Below, one piece after another: positions 56,086 through 64,000 of a stretch of DNA of 64,000 bases. A program made the translations under genes and the position numbers. Positions within the stretch are counted from its first letter, which is position 1, and each line of letters starts with the position of its first letter. The notes beneath the pieces are model-generated. The model did no database searches. It was not told the origin of the DNA and saw only the letters and a list, made by a program, of their open reading frames with translations. This stretch comes from Streptomyces yatensis (GTDB taxonomy: Bacteria > Actinomycetota > Actinomycetes > Streptomycetales > Streptomycetaceae), in NCBI RefSeq assembly GCF_018069625.1, contig NZ_CP072941.1, forward strand, positions 6,138,001 to 6,202,000. The letters run 5' to 3'.

Positions 56086-56499
56086 TCAACCGCTGTGCCC
56101 AAGAGCGCTGCTGCCGGTGTGGGAGTCGAGGCCGGACAACAGCTCGGCGAGCCCCGGGTCGGCTTCGTAGTGCCGCTTCTGCAGCTCTGCGATCTTGGCG
56201 CCCAGTTCGGGGTGGGGGGTGTCGGAGATGTCGAAGCTCTCGAACCTTTCGATCAGGGGGAAGCCGACCCGTTCCGATGTCACGTGCACCGGGTGGATGA
56301 GGTACTCCCAGTACGCGTCCAGATCTTCCAGGGCGAACACCGCACTCCAGTCGAAGTCGCTGTTGTATTCGCGGCCGAAGATGAACGATTTCACGGCGGG
56401 AATGGCCCGGCCCTGGTCCTTGAGGCAGTCCAGCGCCTCGTCGATCTGCTGGGCGGTGACGCCTTTCCTGAGTTTCATGCGGATGCCGTGGTAGATCAT
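56086..56499 (-). CDS. Dabb family (stress-responsive alpha/beta-barrel) protein
   Basis: Small protein of 137 residues. It begins MIYHGIRMKLRKGVTAQQID and continues with AVKSFIFGREYNSDFDWSAVFALEDL, then LDAYWEYLIHPVHV, the dimeric ferredoxin-like barrel of the Dabb family, which includes polyketide cyclases and stress proteins. A 35-residue helical tail follows. AAGGAG lies 6 nt before the ATG at 56499. The membrane-protein gene upstream ends 62 nt away on the same strand, so they may be co-transcribed. Confidence 0.87.
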   Translation of the reverse strand: MIYHGIRMKLRKGVTAQQIDEALDCLKDQGRAIPAVKSFIFGREYNSDFDWSAVFALEDLDAYWEYLIHPVHVTSERVGFPLIERFESFDISDTPHPELGAKIAELQKRHYEADPGLAELLSGLDSHTGSSALGHSG

Positions 56500-56561
56500 C
56501 GGGTTCTCCTTGCCGTGGTGGGTGAACGTGGCGGGTGAACGTGGTGGGTCAAGGTGGGGCG

Positions 56562-57173
56562 TCAGCGGATGCCGAGGCGGCGGCGTTCGAGGACGGTGGC
56601 GACGGCGTAGGCGCCCCCACCGGCGATGGCGAGGACCCAGTAGAGGCCGGGGGTGCCGAGGAAGAGCGCGGCGGTGGAGGTCAGCGCGAGCCAGACGCCG
56701 AGGCCGTAATGCAGGACGTTGCGGCGTGCGGCGCCTTCGCTGACGTAGAGCAGGCCGACGATGAGGCCGGATCCGGTGGGCCAGAGCATGGACTGCAGGT
56801 CGGGCATCTCGACGGCGGACGACAGGCCGGTGATGGCGAGGAACAGGGCGGCGAAGCCGATGAGCCAGGAGGCGCCGAGCAGTTTGCCGGACAGGAGGTC
56901 CGGCCCGGCGGCGCCGCGCTGGGCGCGCAGGGCGGCGCGGGTGGCCTGGACGGTGCCGGCCGCGAGTCCGGCGCCGAGGAGTGCCATGGGCAGCCAACCG
57001 GGCAGATCGAGCAGCGGGCTGGTGCCCTTGGAGAGCGCGGCGGAGCCGTGCCCGAACACGTAGGCGAGTCCGAAGCCGATGTAGGCCGCGCGGTTGTCGA
57101 CCTCGCCCGGTGAGCGCGTCGCGGCGGCGGTGTGCGGGGCGGTGACCTGGGGGACGGCGGTGGCGAAAGGCAT
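56562..57173 (-). CDS. Multi-pass membrane protein
   Basis: Protein of 203 residues with about six hydrophobic helices (for example AAYIGFGLAYVFGHGSAAL, WLPMALLGAGLAAGTVQA, LIGFAALFLAITGLSSAVEM, YGLGVWLALTSTAALFLG and YWVLAIAGGGAYAVATVLE). Similar proteins are sometimes labelled ABC permeases, but no EAA loop or ATPase partner is seen, so transport is unproven. GGAGG sits 7 nt upstream of the ATG at 57173. It lies between a Dabb protein and the oxidoreductase gene. Confidence 0.8.
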   Translation of the reverse strand: MPFATAVPQVTAPHTAAATRSPGEVDNRAAYIGFGLAYVFGHGSAALSKGTSPLLDLPGWLPMALLGAGLAAGTVQATRAALRAQRGAAGPDLLSGKLLGASWLIGFAALFLAITGLSSAVEMPDLQSMLWPTGSGLIVGLLYVSEGAARRNVLHYGLGVWLALTSTAALFLGTPGLYWVLAIAGGGAYAVATVLERRRLGIR

Positions 57174-57369
57174 GACGGAACCTCCGGAGTGGTGGGTGAA
57201 CTGATGAGGCGGACGGGCGGACGGGCGGACCGGCAGAGGTGGCCGAGGTGGCCGAGAGTCGGCACGTATACACGTCGTACGTGGTCCGGGAAGCTGCCCG
57301 TATCGGGCTGGGTGGGTGGTGCGTGGCTGGCGGTGGGCCGCGCGATGCGGGGGGCGGCATCAGCGGGTC

Positions 57370-57438
57370 GGCCGTCGTGATCAGAGGCGCGCGGCCGTCG
57401 TGGTCAGAGGCGTGCGGCCGTCGTGGTCGGAGGCGGGC
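57370..57438. repeat. 23-bp tandem repeat after the oxidoreductase gene
   Basis: Three consecutive 23-bp units (57370, 57393, 57416) beginning GGCCGTCGTG and differing at a few positions, 18 nt beyond the oxidoreductase stop. Confidence 0.85.
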
Positions 57439-57456
57439 GGGACGAGAACGCGCCGG

Positions 57457-58500
57457 TCAGGCCCCCGGGACGAGGACGACCTTTCCGATGACGGTGCGGG
57501 ACTCGGCGAGCGCCAGCGCCGAAGCGGCCTCGTGCAGCGGGATCTCGGCGGCGATCCGCGGGGTGAGGACGCCGTCGGCCACGAGGCGCAGTACCTCGGT
57601 GAGGTCCTCGGTCAGCCGGCGCCGCCATTCCGTCCGGCAGCGCCGGCCCGCCCAGAAGTTGTAGAAGTGCGCGCTCTTGCCGTTGGGCAGTGAGTTCCAT
57701 GCCGCGAGCTGCCCGAACAGCTTCAGCACCGGCAGTTGCGAGCTGCCCTCTTCGTCCTTCGTCGCCGCGGTGCCGTACGAGACCAGGGTTCCGCCCCGGC
57801 GCAGCAGCCGCCACGACTGCACCACTCCGGGACCGCCGACGTGGTCGAAGACCGCGTCGACGCCGTCCGGTGCGATCTTCCGGATCTGGTCGTACATGTC
57901 CGGGTCGCGGTAGTCGACCGGGATCGCGCCCAGTTCGCGCACGCTTGCGTGGTGCCGCGCCGCGGCCGTGCCGATCACCGTGATCCCGGCGTGCCGGGCG
58001 AGTTGCACGAGGATGGAGCCGACACCGCCGTTGGCGCCCAGCACCACCACGGTTCCGCCGGCGCGCACCTTGGCCGTCCGGTGCAGCATCTGCCAGGCGG
58101 TGATCCCGTTGACGACCACGGTCTCCGCGGTGGCCGCGGCCATGCCGTCCGGCACCGGCATCAACTCCGCGGCGTCGATCAGCAGATGACTGGCCCACGC
58201 GCCGACCTTGGTGACCGCGGCGAACCGGCGTCCGGTCATCCCGGCGTCCACGCCGGGCCCCGTCGCGGTGACGGTGCCCACCACGTCGTACCCGGGCACG
58301 AAGGGGAACGGTGGCTGGTCGTAGTACTTGCCGCGGCGCATCTGCTGCTCGGCGAAGCAGACTCCGGTCGCGTCCATCCGCAGGAGGACCTGGCCCGTGT
58401 CCGGAGCGGGAAGGTCGCGGGTCCGGACCTCCAGGCCGCTCGGCTCGACCGCGCCGGGCAGGACGATCTCGGTGGCACGGGTGGCGACCGGCGTGCTCAT
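57457..58500 (-). CDS. Medium-chain dehydrogenase/quinone-oxidoreductase-type protein
   Basis: NAD(P)H-dependent oxidoreductase of 347 residues. The GroES-like N-terminal domain has MRRGKYYDQPPFPFVPGYDV and the Rossmann domain has VVVLGANGGVGSILVQLARH. The structural and catalytic zinc ligands of alcohol dehydrogenases are absent, so a quinone-oxidoreductase or enoyl-reductase-like activity is more likely. AAGGAG is 5 nt before the ATG at 58500. The upstream 343 bp contain sites shared with the tetR promoter, so it is probably induced when the TetR protein binds its ligand. Confidence 0.88.
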   Translation of the reverse strand: MSTPVATRATEIVLPGAVEPSGLEVRTRDLPAPDTGQVLLRMDATGVCFAEQQMRRGKYYDQPPFPFVPGYDVVGTVTATGPGVDAGMTGRRFAAVTKVGAWASHLLIDAAELMPVPDGMAAATAETVVVNGITAWQMLHRTAKVRAGGTVVVLGANGGVGSILVQLARHAGITVIGTAAARHHASVRELGAIPVDYRDPDMYDQIRKIAPDGVDAVFDHVGGPGVVQSWRLLRRGGTLVSYGTAATKDEEGSSQLPVLKLFGQLAAWNSLPNGKSAHFYNFWAGRRCRTEWRRRLTEDLTEVLRLVADGVLTPRIAAEIPLHEAASALALAESRTVIGKVVLVPGA

Positions 58501-58526
58501 GGGGGCTCCTTGAGGCATCGACTGTG

Positions 58527-58608
58527 TGTTTACGCGAGTAAGGCTACGCATGTAAGTCGAGTGCGGGCAAGGGGCTACGACCGTAAACTTCGCGCTGTAA
58601 GGTTACGG
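58527..58608 (-). promoter_or_regulatory. Probable TetR operators in front of the oxidoreductase gene
   Basis: A strong site at 58583-58608 reads TAAACTTCG then TGTAAGGTTACGG, the same block found on the other strand at 59506-59531 by the tetR start. A second weaker site at 58527-58560 contains GTAAGGCTAC and TTAC half-sites. The core GTAA-NN-TTAC is palindromic. Confidence 0.65.
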
Positions 58609-58781
58609 AACGAAGAGGGCCGGCGCGGGGCTCGGTGCGGACCGGCCCGAGGAGGGGATGAAGGCGCTCGAAGAGGGGATCGCCGGGCTCGGCGCCGTGC
58701 GACCGGCATGGCGCCGTGCGGGTGGGGTGCCGTCGCGACGGCACCCGTCGTCCCAGGCGGGTGTGTGGGTCGCCGGGAGTG

Positions 58782-58843
58782 GCGATCAGGCGTTGCCCGG
58801 GGGTGGTGACCAGGTGGTGATCAGGTGGTGCCCGGGTCGGTGA
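58782..58843. repeat. 11-12 bp degenerate repeat after tetR
   Basis: About five to six units of the type TGGTGATCAGG or TGGTGCCCGGG run up to the tetR stop codon. The unit is diverged and boundaries are approximate. Confidence 0.55.
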
Positions 58844-59503
58844 TCAGGCGTCCTTGAGCCGGGTGATTCCGGTGATGATGGAGTCCGCGATGCTCTCCTC
58901 GGACCAGGGGAAGGCCCGGATGACGGCACGCTGGTGCGCGAGACCGTGCAGGCTGAGCCACAGCGTGATCGCGTCGAGCGACGGGTCGCTGGTGGCGCAC
59001 TGGCCTGCGGCGGCGCAGTCCGTGAGGACGTCGACGAGTACCTGAATGGCCCCCGAGCCGAGGCTGACGAGGTCCTCCTCGGTCAGGGAGTTGTCGCCCA
59101 GGGTCGGCATCCAGAGGCCGCCGAACATCGTGCGGTAGCGCTCGGGGTGGCTCTTCGCGAAGGCGAGGTAGGACCGGCAGACCGCATACAGCTGTTCTCG
59201 TGGGTCATCGCCGGCCTCCTGTGCGACGGAGCGCAGGAGGGTTTCCAGTTGGGCGAATTCCCGCTGTACGACGGCCAGCATGATGGCCGGCTGGTCGGGG
59301 AAGTGCGGGTAGATCGACGGGGCGGCGATGCCCACTTTGCGGGCGACCGACCGCAGGGTGATGGCGTGTTCGTCGCCGGTCTCGTCGAGCAGTGCCGCGG
59401 CGGCGGAGATGATGTCCTCGCGCAGGCGGCTGCCCTCGCCGCGACGGTTGCGCGTGCGCGCCCGTTTCGGTGCGGCCGGGCCTGCCGCGCTGGTCTTCTC
59501 CAC
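58844..59503 (-). CDS. TetR family transcriptional regulator
   Basis: Regulator of 219 residues. After a basic N-terminal extension comes the TetR helix-turn-helix (about 30-75; LREDIISAAAALLDETGDEH, TLRSVARKVGIAAPSIYPHF) and a ligand domain with CRSYLAFAKSHPERYRTMFG and ITLWLSLHGLAHQRAVIRAF. The GTG at 59503 lies a few nt after TAAGGT, a typical -10 form, so the mRNA may be leaderless. Shared sequence blocks before this gene and before the oxidoreductase suggest it represses itself and that gene. Confidence 0.9.
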   Translation of the reverse strand: MEKTSAAGPAAPKRARTRNRRGEGSRLREDIISAAAALLDETGDEHAITLRSVARKVGIAAPSIYPHFPDQPAIMLAVVQREFAQLETLLRSVAQEAGDDPREQLYAVCRSYLAFAKSHPERYRTMFGGLWMPTLGDNSLTEEDLVSLGSGAIQVLVDVLTDCAAAGQCATSDPSLDAITLWLSLHGLAHQRAVIRAFPWSEESIADSIITGITRLKDA

Positions 59504-59531
59504 CCCGTAACCTTACACCCCGAAGTTTATC
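59504..59531 (-). promoter_or_regulatory. tetR promoter and operator
   Basis: Minus strand reads TAAACTTCG, then TGTAAGGTTACGG, ending at the GTG start. It matches the block at 58583-58608. TAAGGT serves as the likely -10, so repressor binding would cover the start site. Confidence 0.65.
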
Positions 59532-59582
59532 GGTGTGACCTCGACGTGGGCCTCGAGGACTGGGGCGACGGCTGAAGGGCAC

Positions 59583-59633
59583 GCCGAGGCACGGGCACCG
59601 CCGAGGCACGGGCACCGCCGGGGCAAGGACCCA
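59583..59633. repeat. 17-bp tandem repeat upstream of tetR
   Basis: Three units of 17 bp, GCCGAGGCACGGGCACC, at 59583, 59600 and 59617; the third has a few differences. Confidence 0.85.
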
Positions 59634-59672
59634 CCGCCGGGACGCGGTCCGGCTGTCACTGACCGCAAAAGG

Positions 59673-59707
59673 GGGCGGCCCGGCACCCAGGAGGTGCCGG
59701 GCCGCCC
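59673..59707 (-). terminator. Terminator of the sugar ABC transporter operon
   Basis: Perfect 15-bp stem (59673-59687 / 59693-59707) with a 5-nt loop. Reading the minus strand it is followed by CCTTTT. It lies 18 nt beyond the last permease gene. Confidence 0.85.
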
Positions 59708-59725
59708 GTCGTTCGGGGGGTGGTG

Positions 59726-60607
59726 TTACTTCACCGCGCCCGCCATCACGCCCGCCACGAACTGCCGCTGGAAGGCGAAGAAGACCGCCAGCGGGATGAG
59801 CATCGAGACGAAGGCGCCCGGGCCGAGGATGTCGATGTTGTTGCCGAACTGCCGGACCTGCTGCTGCAGGGCGACCGTGATCGGCGGGTTGCCGCTGTCC
59901 GCGAAGATCAGGGCGACCAGCATGTCGTTCCAGACCCACAGGAACTGGAAGATGCCCAGCGAGGCGATGGCCGGGCCGCCCAGCGGCATCACGACGCGCA
60001 GGAACAGGCGCAGTTCGCCCGCGCCATCGAGGCGGGCCGCCTCCAGCAGTTCCCGGGGGATCTCCGCGAAGAAGTTCCGCAGCAGGAAGATCGCGAAGGG
60101 GAGGCCGAAGGCGGTGTGGAAGAGGACCACGCCCGTGGTGGTCTGGAAGATGCCGATCTCACCGAAGAGCTTGGCCACCGGGATCAGCGCGACCTGGACC
60201 GGGACCACCAGCAGGCCGACCACGATGAGGAACCACCAGTCGCGGCCGGGGAAGTCCATCCAGGCGAAGGCGTAACCGGCCAGCGCGCCGATCACCACGA
60301 CCAGCAGGGTCGCCGGGACGGTGATCGCGAGGGTGGTCCACAGCGAGTCGGTGATCTGCTGATTGCCCAGGATCTTGTCGTAGCCGCTGAAGGTGAGCTG
60401 CCCGGGGTCGGTGAAGACCTTCCACCAGCCCGAGAGGTCCACCTCGGCCGGGTCCCGCAGGGAGGACAGCAGCAGTCCTGCGGTGGGCATCAGCCACAGC
60501 AGGCCGATCAGGAGGAGGACGACCCGCATCACCCCGCCGCCGGCGCGGGCGGCGATCCGCGCGACCAGGGACTGCTTCGCCTGTACGACCGTGTCCGCGC
60601 TGGTCAT
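59726..60607 (-). CDS. Carbohydrate ABC transporter permease (MalG-type)
   Basis: Inner membrane permease of 293 residues with six helices, the second permease of a CUT1 sugar importer. The EAA loop is in EIPRELLEAARLDGAGELRL and the C-terminus ends FVAGVMAGAVK. Its ATG at 60607 overlaps the stop of the upstream permease (ATGA), so translation is coupled. The operon encodes a binding protein and two permeases but no ATPase; in Streptomyces a shared MsiK-type ATPase commonly serves such importers. Confidence 0.93.
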   Translation of the reverse strand: MTSADTVVQAKQSLVARIAARAGGGVMRVVLLLIGLLWLMPTAGLLLSSLRDPAEVDLSGWWKVFTDPGQLTFSGYDKILGNQQITDSLWTTLAITVPATLLVVVIGALAGYAFAWMDFPGRDWWFLIVVGLLVVPVQVALIPVAKLFGEIGIFQTTTGVVLFHTAFGLPFAIFLLRNFFAEIPRELLEAARLDGAGELRLFLRVVMPLGGPAIASLGIFQFLWVWNDMLVALIFADSGNPPITVALQQQVRQFGNNIDILGPGAFVSMLIPLAVFFAFQRQFVAGVMAGAVK

Positions 60608-61977
60608 CGGCGGCTCTCCCTTCGGATCCGGCGGATGTTGATGAACATGATGGGCAGCACGAGCAACAGCAGCAGTACGGCGATGGCGCTGCCGAGGCCC
60701 TGGTTGACATCGGTGCCGAAGGACGACTGGAAGAGCTGGAGCGCCAGCACGTTGGCGTCGTCCTGCGAGGGGCCCGGCGCGATGATGTACACCAGGTCGA
60801 AGATCTTCATCACGTTGATCATCAGTGTGACGACGACGACCGAGAGCACCGGCGCCAGCATCGGCACCGTGATCCGCCGGAAGACCTGCCACTCGGTGGC
60901 GCCGTCCATCCGCGCGGCCTCCATCAGCTCACGCGGCACCCCCGCGAGCCCCGCCGCGATCAGCACCATCGCGAAACCGGCCCAGATCCAGACGTACGCC
61001 CCGATGATGGCGGGGGTGACGATGGACGGGCCGAGCCAGTCCACGCCGTTGTACGGCTGGGCGAAGTTCCAGGCGGGCAGCCGCAGTTGGGCGCCCTCGG
61101 CCTTGGCCGGGAGGGTGTACGTACCGTCCGACGCCGAGGTCGTCCGGGCGACGACCTTGCCGTCCTTGACCGCCTCGATCTTGAGGTCGGCCATCGCCTT
61201 CTCGCCCTTGTCGATGGCGCCCTGCTCGCCACCGCCGCCCCGGGTGAAGTCGAACCAGACGGTGCCGGTCACCTTCCCCGGCTCGGCCTTGGCGGCCTTG
61301 GCGTCCTGCGCCCCGCTGATGTCCCCGCGCTTGGCCGCGACCAGCGGCAGCGAGGCGGGGGTGCCGGCGCGGACGGTGTCCCGGGTGGTGAACGAGCCGC
61401 CCGGCGCCTCGGTCAGCCCGGCGGTGGGACGCGGATGGGCGCCGGGGAACGGCGGCGACTCGCTGAAGGAGTCATGCACGCTCACCCACATGGCGTTGGC
61501 CACGCCCTTGTCCGGGTCCTGCTCGTAGACCAGCCGGAAGATGATGCCCGCCGCCAGCATCGAGATCGCCATCGGCATGAAGACGACCAGCTTGAAGGCG
61601 GTGGCCCAGCGCACCCGTTCGGTGAGCACGGCGAAGATCAGGCCCAGGGCGGTGGAGACGGTGGGGGCCAGGATCAGCCAGATGATGTTGTTCTTGATCG
61701 CCGTCTTGGTGGCGTCGTCGGAGAACATCTCCTGGTAGTTGTCCAGGCCGACGAAGCCATTGCCCGAGGCGTCGAAGAAGCTCCGGTAGACGGAGTAGCC
61801 GATCGGATAGACGACGAGGGCACCGAGCAGCACCAGGGCGGGCAGCAGGAACACCGCCGCCAGCCAGGGGCGGGTGCCCATGACGCTCTTCCTCTTCTTG
61901 GCGCTCGGTCGCTTTGCCGGTGGGGCGGACGATGCCCGGCCAGGTGTGGCCGCGCCGTCCGCTGTCGCGGTCGACAT
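60604..61977 (-). CDS. Carbohydrate ABC transporter permease (MalF-type) with an extracellular domain insertion
   Basis: Permease of 457 residues. Helices near 40-65, 95-120 and 125-150 are followed by a ~165-residue extracytoplasmic insertion (about 152-318), then helices and the EAA loop ELMEAARMDGATEWQVF and the C-terminal helices. Within the insertion, about 235-300 (GTVWFDFTRGG, LKIEAVKDGKVVARTTSASD, GTYTLP) resembles an SdrD_B or carboxypeptidase-regulatory-like beta-sandwich. MalF-type permeases often have a periplasmic loop, but a beta-sandwich of this kind is unusual and could dock the binding protein. The start at 61977 lies 24 nt after the binding-protein stop. Confidence 0.9.
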   Translation of the reverse strand: MSTATADGAATPGRASSAPPAKRPSAKKRKSVMGTRPWLAAVFLLPALVLLGALVVYPIGYSVYRSFFDASGNGFVGLDNYQEMFSDDATKTAIKNNIIWLILAPTVSTALGLIFAVLTERVRWATAFKLVVFMPMAISMLAAGIIFRLVYEQDPDKGVANAMWVSVHDSFSESPPFPGAHPRPTAGLTEAPGGSFTTRDTVRAGTPASLPLVAAKRGDISGAQDAKAAKAEPGKVTGTVWFDFTRGGGGEQGAIDKGEKAMADLKIEAVKDGKVVARTTSASDGTYTLPAKAEGAQLRLPAWNFAQPYNGVDWLGPSIVTPAIIGAYVWIWAGFAMVLIAAGLAGVPRELMEAARMDGATEWQVFRRITVPMLAPVLSVVVVTLMINVMKIFDLVYIIAPGPSQDDANVLALQLFQSSFGTDVNQGLGSAIAVLLLLLVLPIMFINIRRIRRESRR

Positions 61978-62001
61978 GATGTGGTTCTCCCGGTCGAGTG
62001 G

Positions 62002-63360
62002 TCAGTTCTTGTACGCCTTGGCGGCATCCGCTTCCAGCTGGCGCTGGATGCCTTCGACATTCCTCGGGTTCTTGAGGAAGTCCTGGAGCGCTTTCCATTC
62101 GCCCTGGGCCGGCTTGCCACCGAAGGAGGCGGGAGCCTGGTCGGACATGTCGAACCGGAAGTCATTGCCCGCCGCGATCAGCGCTTGTGCGATCTTGCGC
62201 ATCGAGGCATTGGGATAGGCGCTGAACTTGACGTTTTTGTTCGCCGAGATGAATCCGCCGGACTGGGCCCAGATCGTCCCGGCGTCCGGGGAGGCGAGGA
62301 AGGTGAGCAGCGCCTGCGCCGCCTTGCTGTTCTTCAGCGCCACGCCGACGTCGCCGCCGGTCACCACCGGTGCCTTGCCGCCCACCGCCGGGAACGGGAA
62401 CACCTTCGCGTCCTGGTCCAGCTCCGCGCCCGCGTCGGCGACGTTGGCGGCGACGAAGTCGGCCTCGAAGACCATGCCCGCGTCCGGCTCCGCCTTGTTG
62501 CCGAACGCCTTGGTGACCGAGTCCGGGAACGCGGTCTGCAGCGCACCGCTCCGGCCGCCCGCGACCAGACCCTTGGTGCCCCACAGCTCGGCGAGCGTCT
62601 CGAGCGCCTTCTTCACCGACGGATCGGTCCACTTGATCTTGTGCTGGGCGAGCTGGTCGTACTTCTCGGCGCCGGCCTGGGAGAGATAGACGTTCTCGAA
62701 CCAGTCGGTGAGCGTCCAGCCGTCCTGGCCGCCGATCGCGACCGCGTCGGTGCCGGAGTCGGAGATCAGCTGGGCCTGGGCCAGGAATTCCTGCCAGGTC
62801 TTCGGCACCTTGGCGCCCGCGTAGTCGAACGCGGAGGTGTTGTACCAGAGCAGGGATTTGTTGCTGGTCTTGAAATACACCCCGTAGGGCTTGCCCTCGT
62901 ACGAGCCGAGGTCCTGCCAGCCCTTGGCGTAGTTCTTGGCCAGCTCGGCGCTGGCTTCGGCGCCGAGCGGCTTGGCCCAGCCCTTCTGGGCGAACTCGCG
63001 CATCACGCCGACCTGCCCGACCATCGCGACATCCGGCGGGGCGCCGCCCGCGACCTTCGAGCCGACGAAGCCCGCCATGTCGTCACCGCTGGGCACGAAG
63101 GAGACCTTGGCGCCGGTGCGTTTCTCGAACTCCTTCAGCACCTTGGTGAAGTTCTCCTGCTCGGTGCCCGTCCATACCGCGGTGACCTGGAGTTTCTGCC
63201 CCTTGAGAGATGGCAGCTTCACGGTGTTCGGCGGCGGACCGCCGCTGACCGTGTCTCCGTCGCCACCGCCGCAGCCCGCGGCGGTGAGCATGAGTGCTCC
63301 CGCCGCCAGCAGGGCCACCGCAGCTCGTGTCGAACGCTTCGCAGGAAGCGATACGTGCAT
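62002..63360 (-). CDS. Sugar ABC transporter substrate-binding lipoprotein
   Basis: Solute-binding lipoprotein of 452 residues. The signal peptide ends in the lipobox LTAAGC (lipidated Cys30). The mature part has the family features VTAVWTGTEQENFTKVLKEF and the cluster YGVYFKTSNKSLLWYNTSAF. The sugar is not predictable from sequence. The start at 63360 is set by the signal peptide and GAGGGA upstream. It is the first gene of the importer operon, under the promoter at 63416-63444. Confidence 0.93.
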   Translation of the reverse strand: MHVSLPAKRSTRAAVALLAAGALMLTAAGCGGGDGDTVSGGPPPNTVKLPSLKGQKLQVTAVWTGTEQENFTKVLKEFEKRTGAKVSFVPSGDDMAGFVGSKVAGGAPPDVAMVGQVGVMREFAQKGWAKPLGAEASAELAKNYAKGWQDLGSYEGKPYGVYFKTSNKSLLWYNTSAFDYAGAKVPKTWQEFLAQAQLISDSGTDAVAIGGQDGWTLTDWFENVYLSQAGAEKYDQLAQHKIKWTDPSVKKALETLAELWGTKGLVAGGRSGALQTAFPDSVTKAFGNKAEPDAGMVFEADFVAANVADAGAELDQDAKVFPFPAVGGKAPVVTGGDVGVALKNSKAAQALLTFLASPDAGTIWAQSGGFISANKNVKFSAYPNASMRKIAQALIAAGNDFRFDMSDQAPASFGGKPAQGEWKALQDFLKNPRNVEGIQRQLEADAAKAYKN

Positions 63361-63415
63361 CCCCGTGTTCCCTCCGATGCCGACCGCCCCCGTGCGGCCG
63401 TGTCCCGTGCGAGTA

Positions 63416-63444
63416 GTCCTACGCCCGGTCACCGAACGTGGCAA
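63416..63444 (-). promoter_or_regulatory. Promoter of the sugar ABC transporter operon
   Basis: Minus strand: TTGCCA (63444-63439), a 17-nt spacer, TAGGAC (63421-63416), a good housekeeping-type match. It predicts a leader of about 50 nt to the binding-protein ATG. Confidence 0.65.
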
Positions 63445-63648
63445 TACTGCGTCCGGCGTTCACTCACGGATCGTGACCGGGCCGTGATGAACGATCGGCA
63501 GAGAACGGGGCAGGCGGGTCAGACGGGAGGTTGGGCAGAACGGCTCGGAAAGCCGGTCAGGAGCGACGGGATCGCCCGGGAACGGTCAGGAAACGGGCAG
63601 GGTGTGGCGTATGGCGGGCAGGGGCGGACAGCGGGTGATCGGGGGCGG

Positions 63649-64000
63649 TCAGATCAGTGCGGGTGCGGTGGGCGCGTCCGCGGACTGCGCGGCGCGCTGC
63701 AGCGCACTGGCGAGAAGTGCGAGGTCGGTGGGGCCGTTGCCCAGCTCGCGCAGCGGCCGGCGGGCGGGCGGATCGCCCATCCGCCGCCATTCCAGCGGCA
63801 CGACGGTGGGCCGCTGGGTGGCGGTGCGCGGTATCCGTCCGGTCACCCGGCCCGCCTGAAACGGGGTCCCTCCGGCGTCCTCCGGGCGGAAGAGCCGCCC
63901 ACGGCCCGGTGCCGGGTCGCCGCCCGGGGCTGCTGCGGCTGCGGGGGTGGATGTGACCGAGCGTGGCGAGGCGGCGGGGGCCGTATCGGGCCGCTCGGCC
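63649..64000 (-). CDS. Possible 3' end of a gene entering from the right
   Basis: The minus-strand frame is open from the window edge to the stop at 63649 (about 116 residues), with C/G-rich third positions like real genes. The readable part is Ala/Pro-rich, then LFRPEDAGGTPFQAGR ... TVVPLEWRRMG and a helical end LALLASALQRAAQSADA. No family recognised. Upstream sequence lies outside the window. 63361-63648 to its left holds only the ABC promoter and unremarkable DNA. Confidence 0.4.
   Translation of the reverse strand, partial: AERPDTAPAASPRSVTSTPAAAAAPGGDPAPGRGRLFRPEDAGGTPFQAGRVTGRIPRTATQRPTVVPLEWRRMGDPPARRPLRELGNGPTDLALLASALQRAAQSADAPTAPALI

Overview
The window is a high-GC actinobacterial chromosome segment, almost certainly Streptomyces. 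The evidence is strong G/C bias at third codon positions, many GTG starts, purine-rich ribosome binding sites, an rrn operon, the mtrA-mtrB-lpqB cell-envelope block, a giant NAD-glutamate dehydrogenase of the type first studied in Streptomyces, and many actinobacteria-specific families (DUF6912, Rv3235-like, DUF5753, DUF6879, DUF7848). All assignments come from reading motifs by eye; nothing was searched.

Layout. (1) 1-2367: 3' two thirds of a 23S rRNA, the 5S rRNA and the rrn terminator. (2) 2.6-27.5 kb, conserved core: a multi-pass membrane protein, mtnA, mtrA-mtrB-lpqB, a ComF-type phosphoribosyltransferase behind two perfect DnaA boxes, the ribosome hibernation factor hpf behind a structured leader, a LuxR-type response regulator, a YcaQ/AlkX-type HTH_42 glycosylase, a GNAT acetyltransferase, secA, an Rv3235-like protein, DUF6912, a HAD hydrolase, a DJ-1/PfpI protein and the 1652-residue glutamate dehydrogenase. 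(3) 27.6-47.8 kb: a cell-wall glycopolymer (teichoic-acid-like) locus. It holds two bifunctional GT2/CDP-glycerol glycerophosphotransferases, two convergent paralogous GT2 proteins, a membrane-anchored CDP-glycerol-transferase-like protein, a GT39 protein, a Stealth phosphotransferase and an FkbM methyltransferase. A cassette interrupts it at 38.9-41.7 kb: five tiny coupled genes, each encoding a cysteine-pair protein, divergent from an XRE-TPR regulator.

(4) 48-50.5 kb: a membrane protein with a winged-helix regulator behind a palindromic operator, and a MarR/EamA divergent pair whose start codons lie inside operator palindromes. (5) 50.5-55 kb: an accessory islet with an APH-fold kinase, a radical SAM protein with a cysteine-rich tail, a WhiJ-type XRE-DUF5753 regulator with DUF6879 and a 75-residue partner, and an HTH/zinc-ribbon protein. 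(6) 55.3-64 kb: a secreted DUF4232 protein, a Dabb protein with a membrane protein, a TetR-controlled oxidoreductase, and a sugar ABC importer (binding protein and two permeases, no ATPase).

A theme across the window is an unusual density of short tandem repeats (9-27 bp units). Several sit just beyond stop codons and several have expanded inside genes, the most striking being a 27-bp repeat inside the catalytic domain of a teichoic-acid polymerase. The best candidates for undescribed biology are the radical SAM/kinase pair, the five-gene Cys-pair cassette, the repeat-expanded polymerase, and the operator/start-codon overlap at the MarR/EamA promoter.
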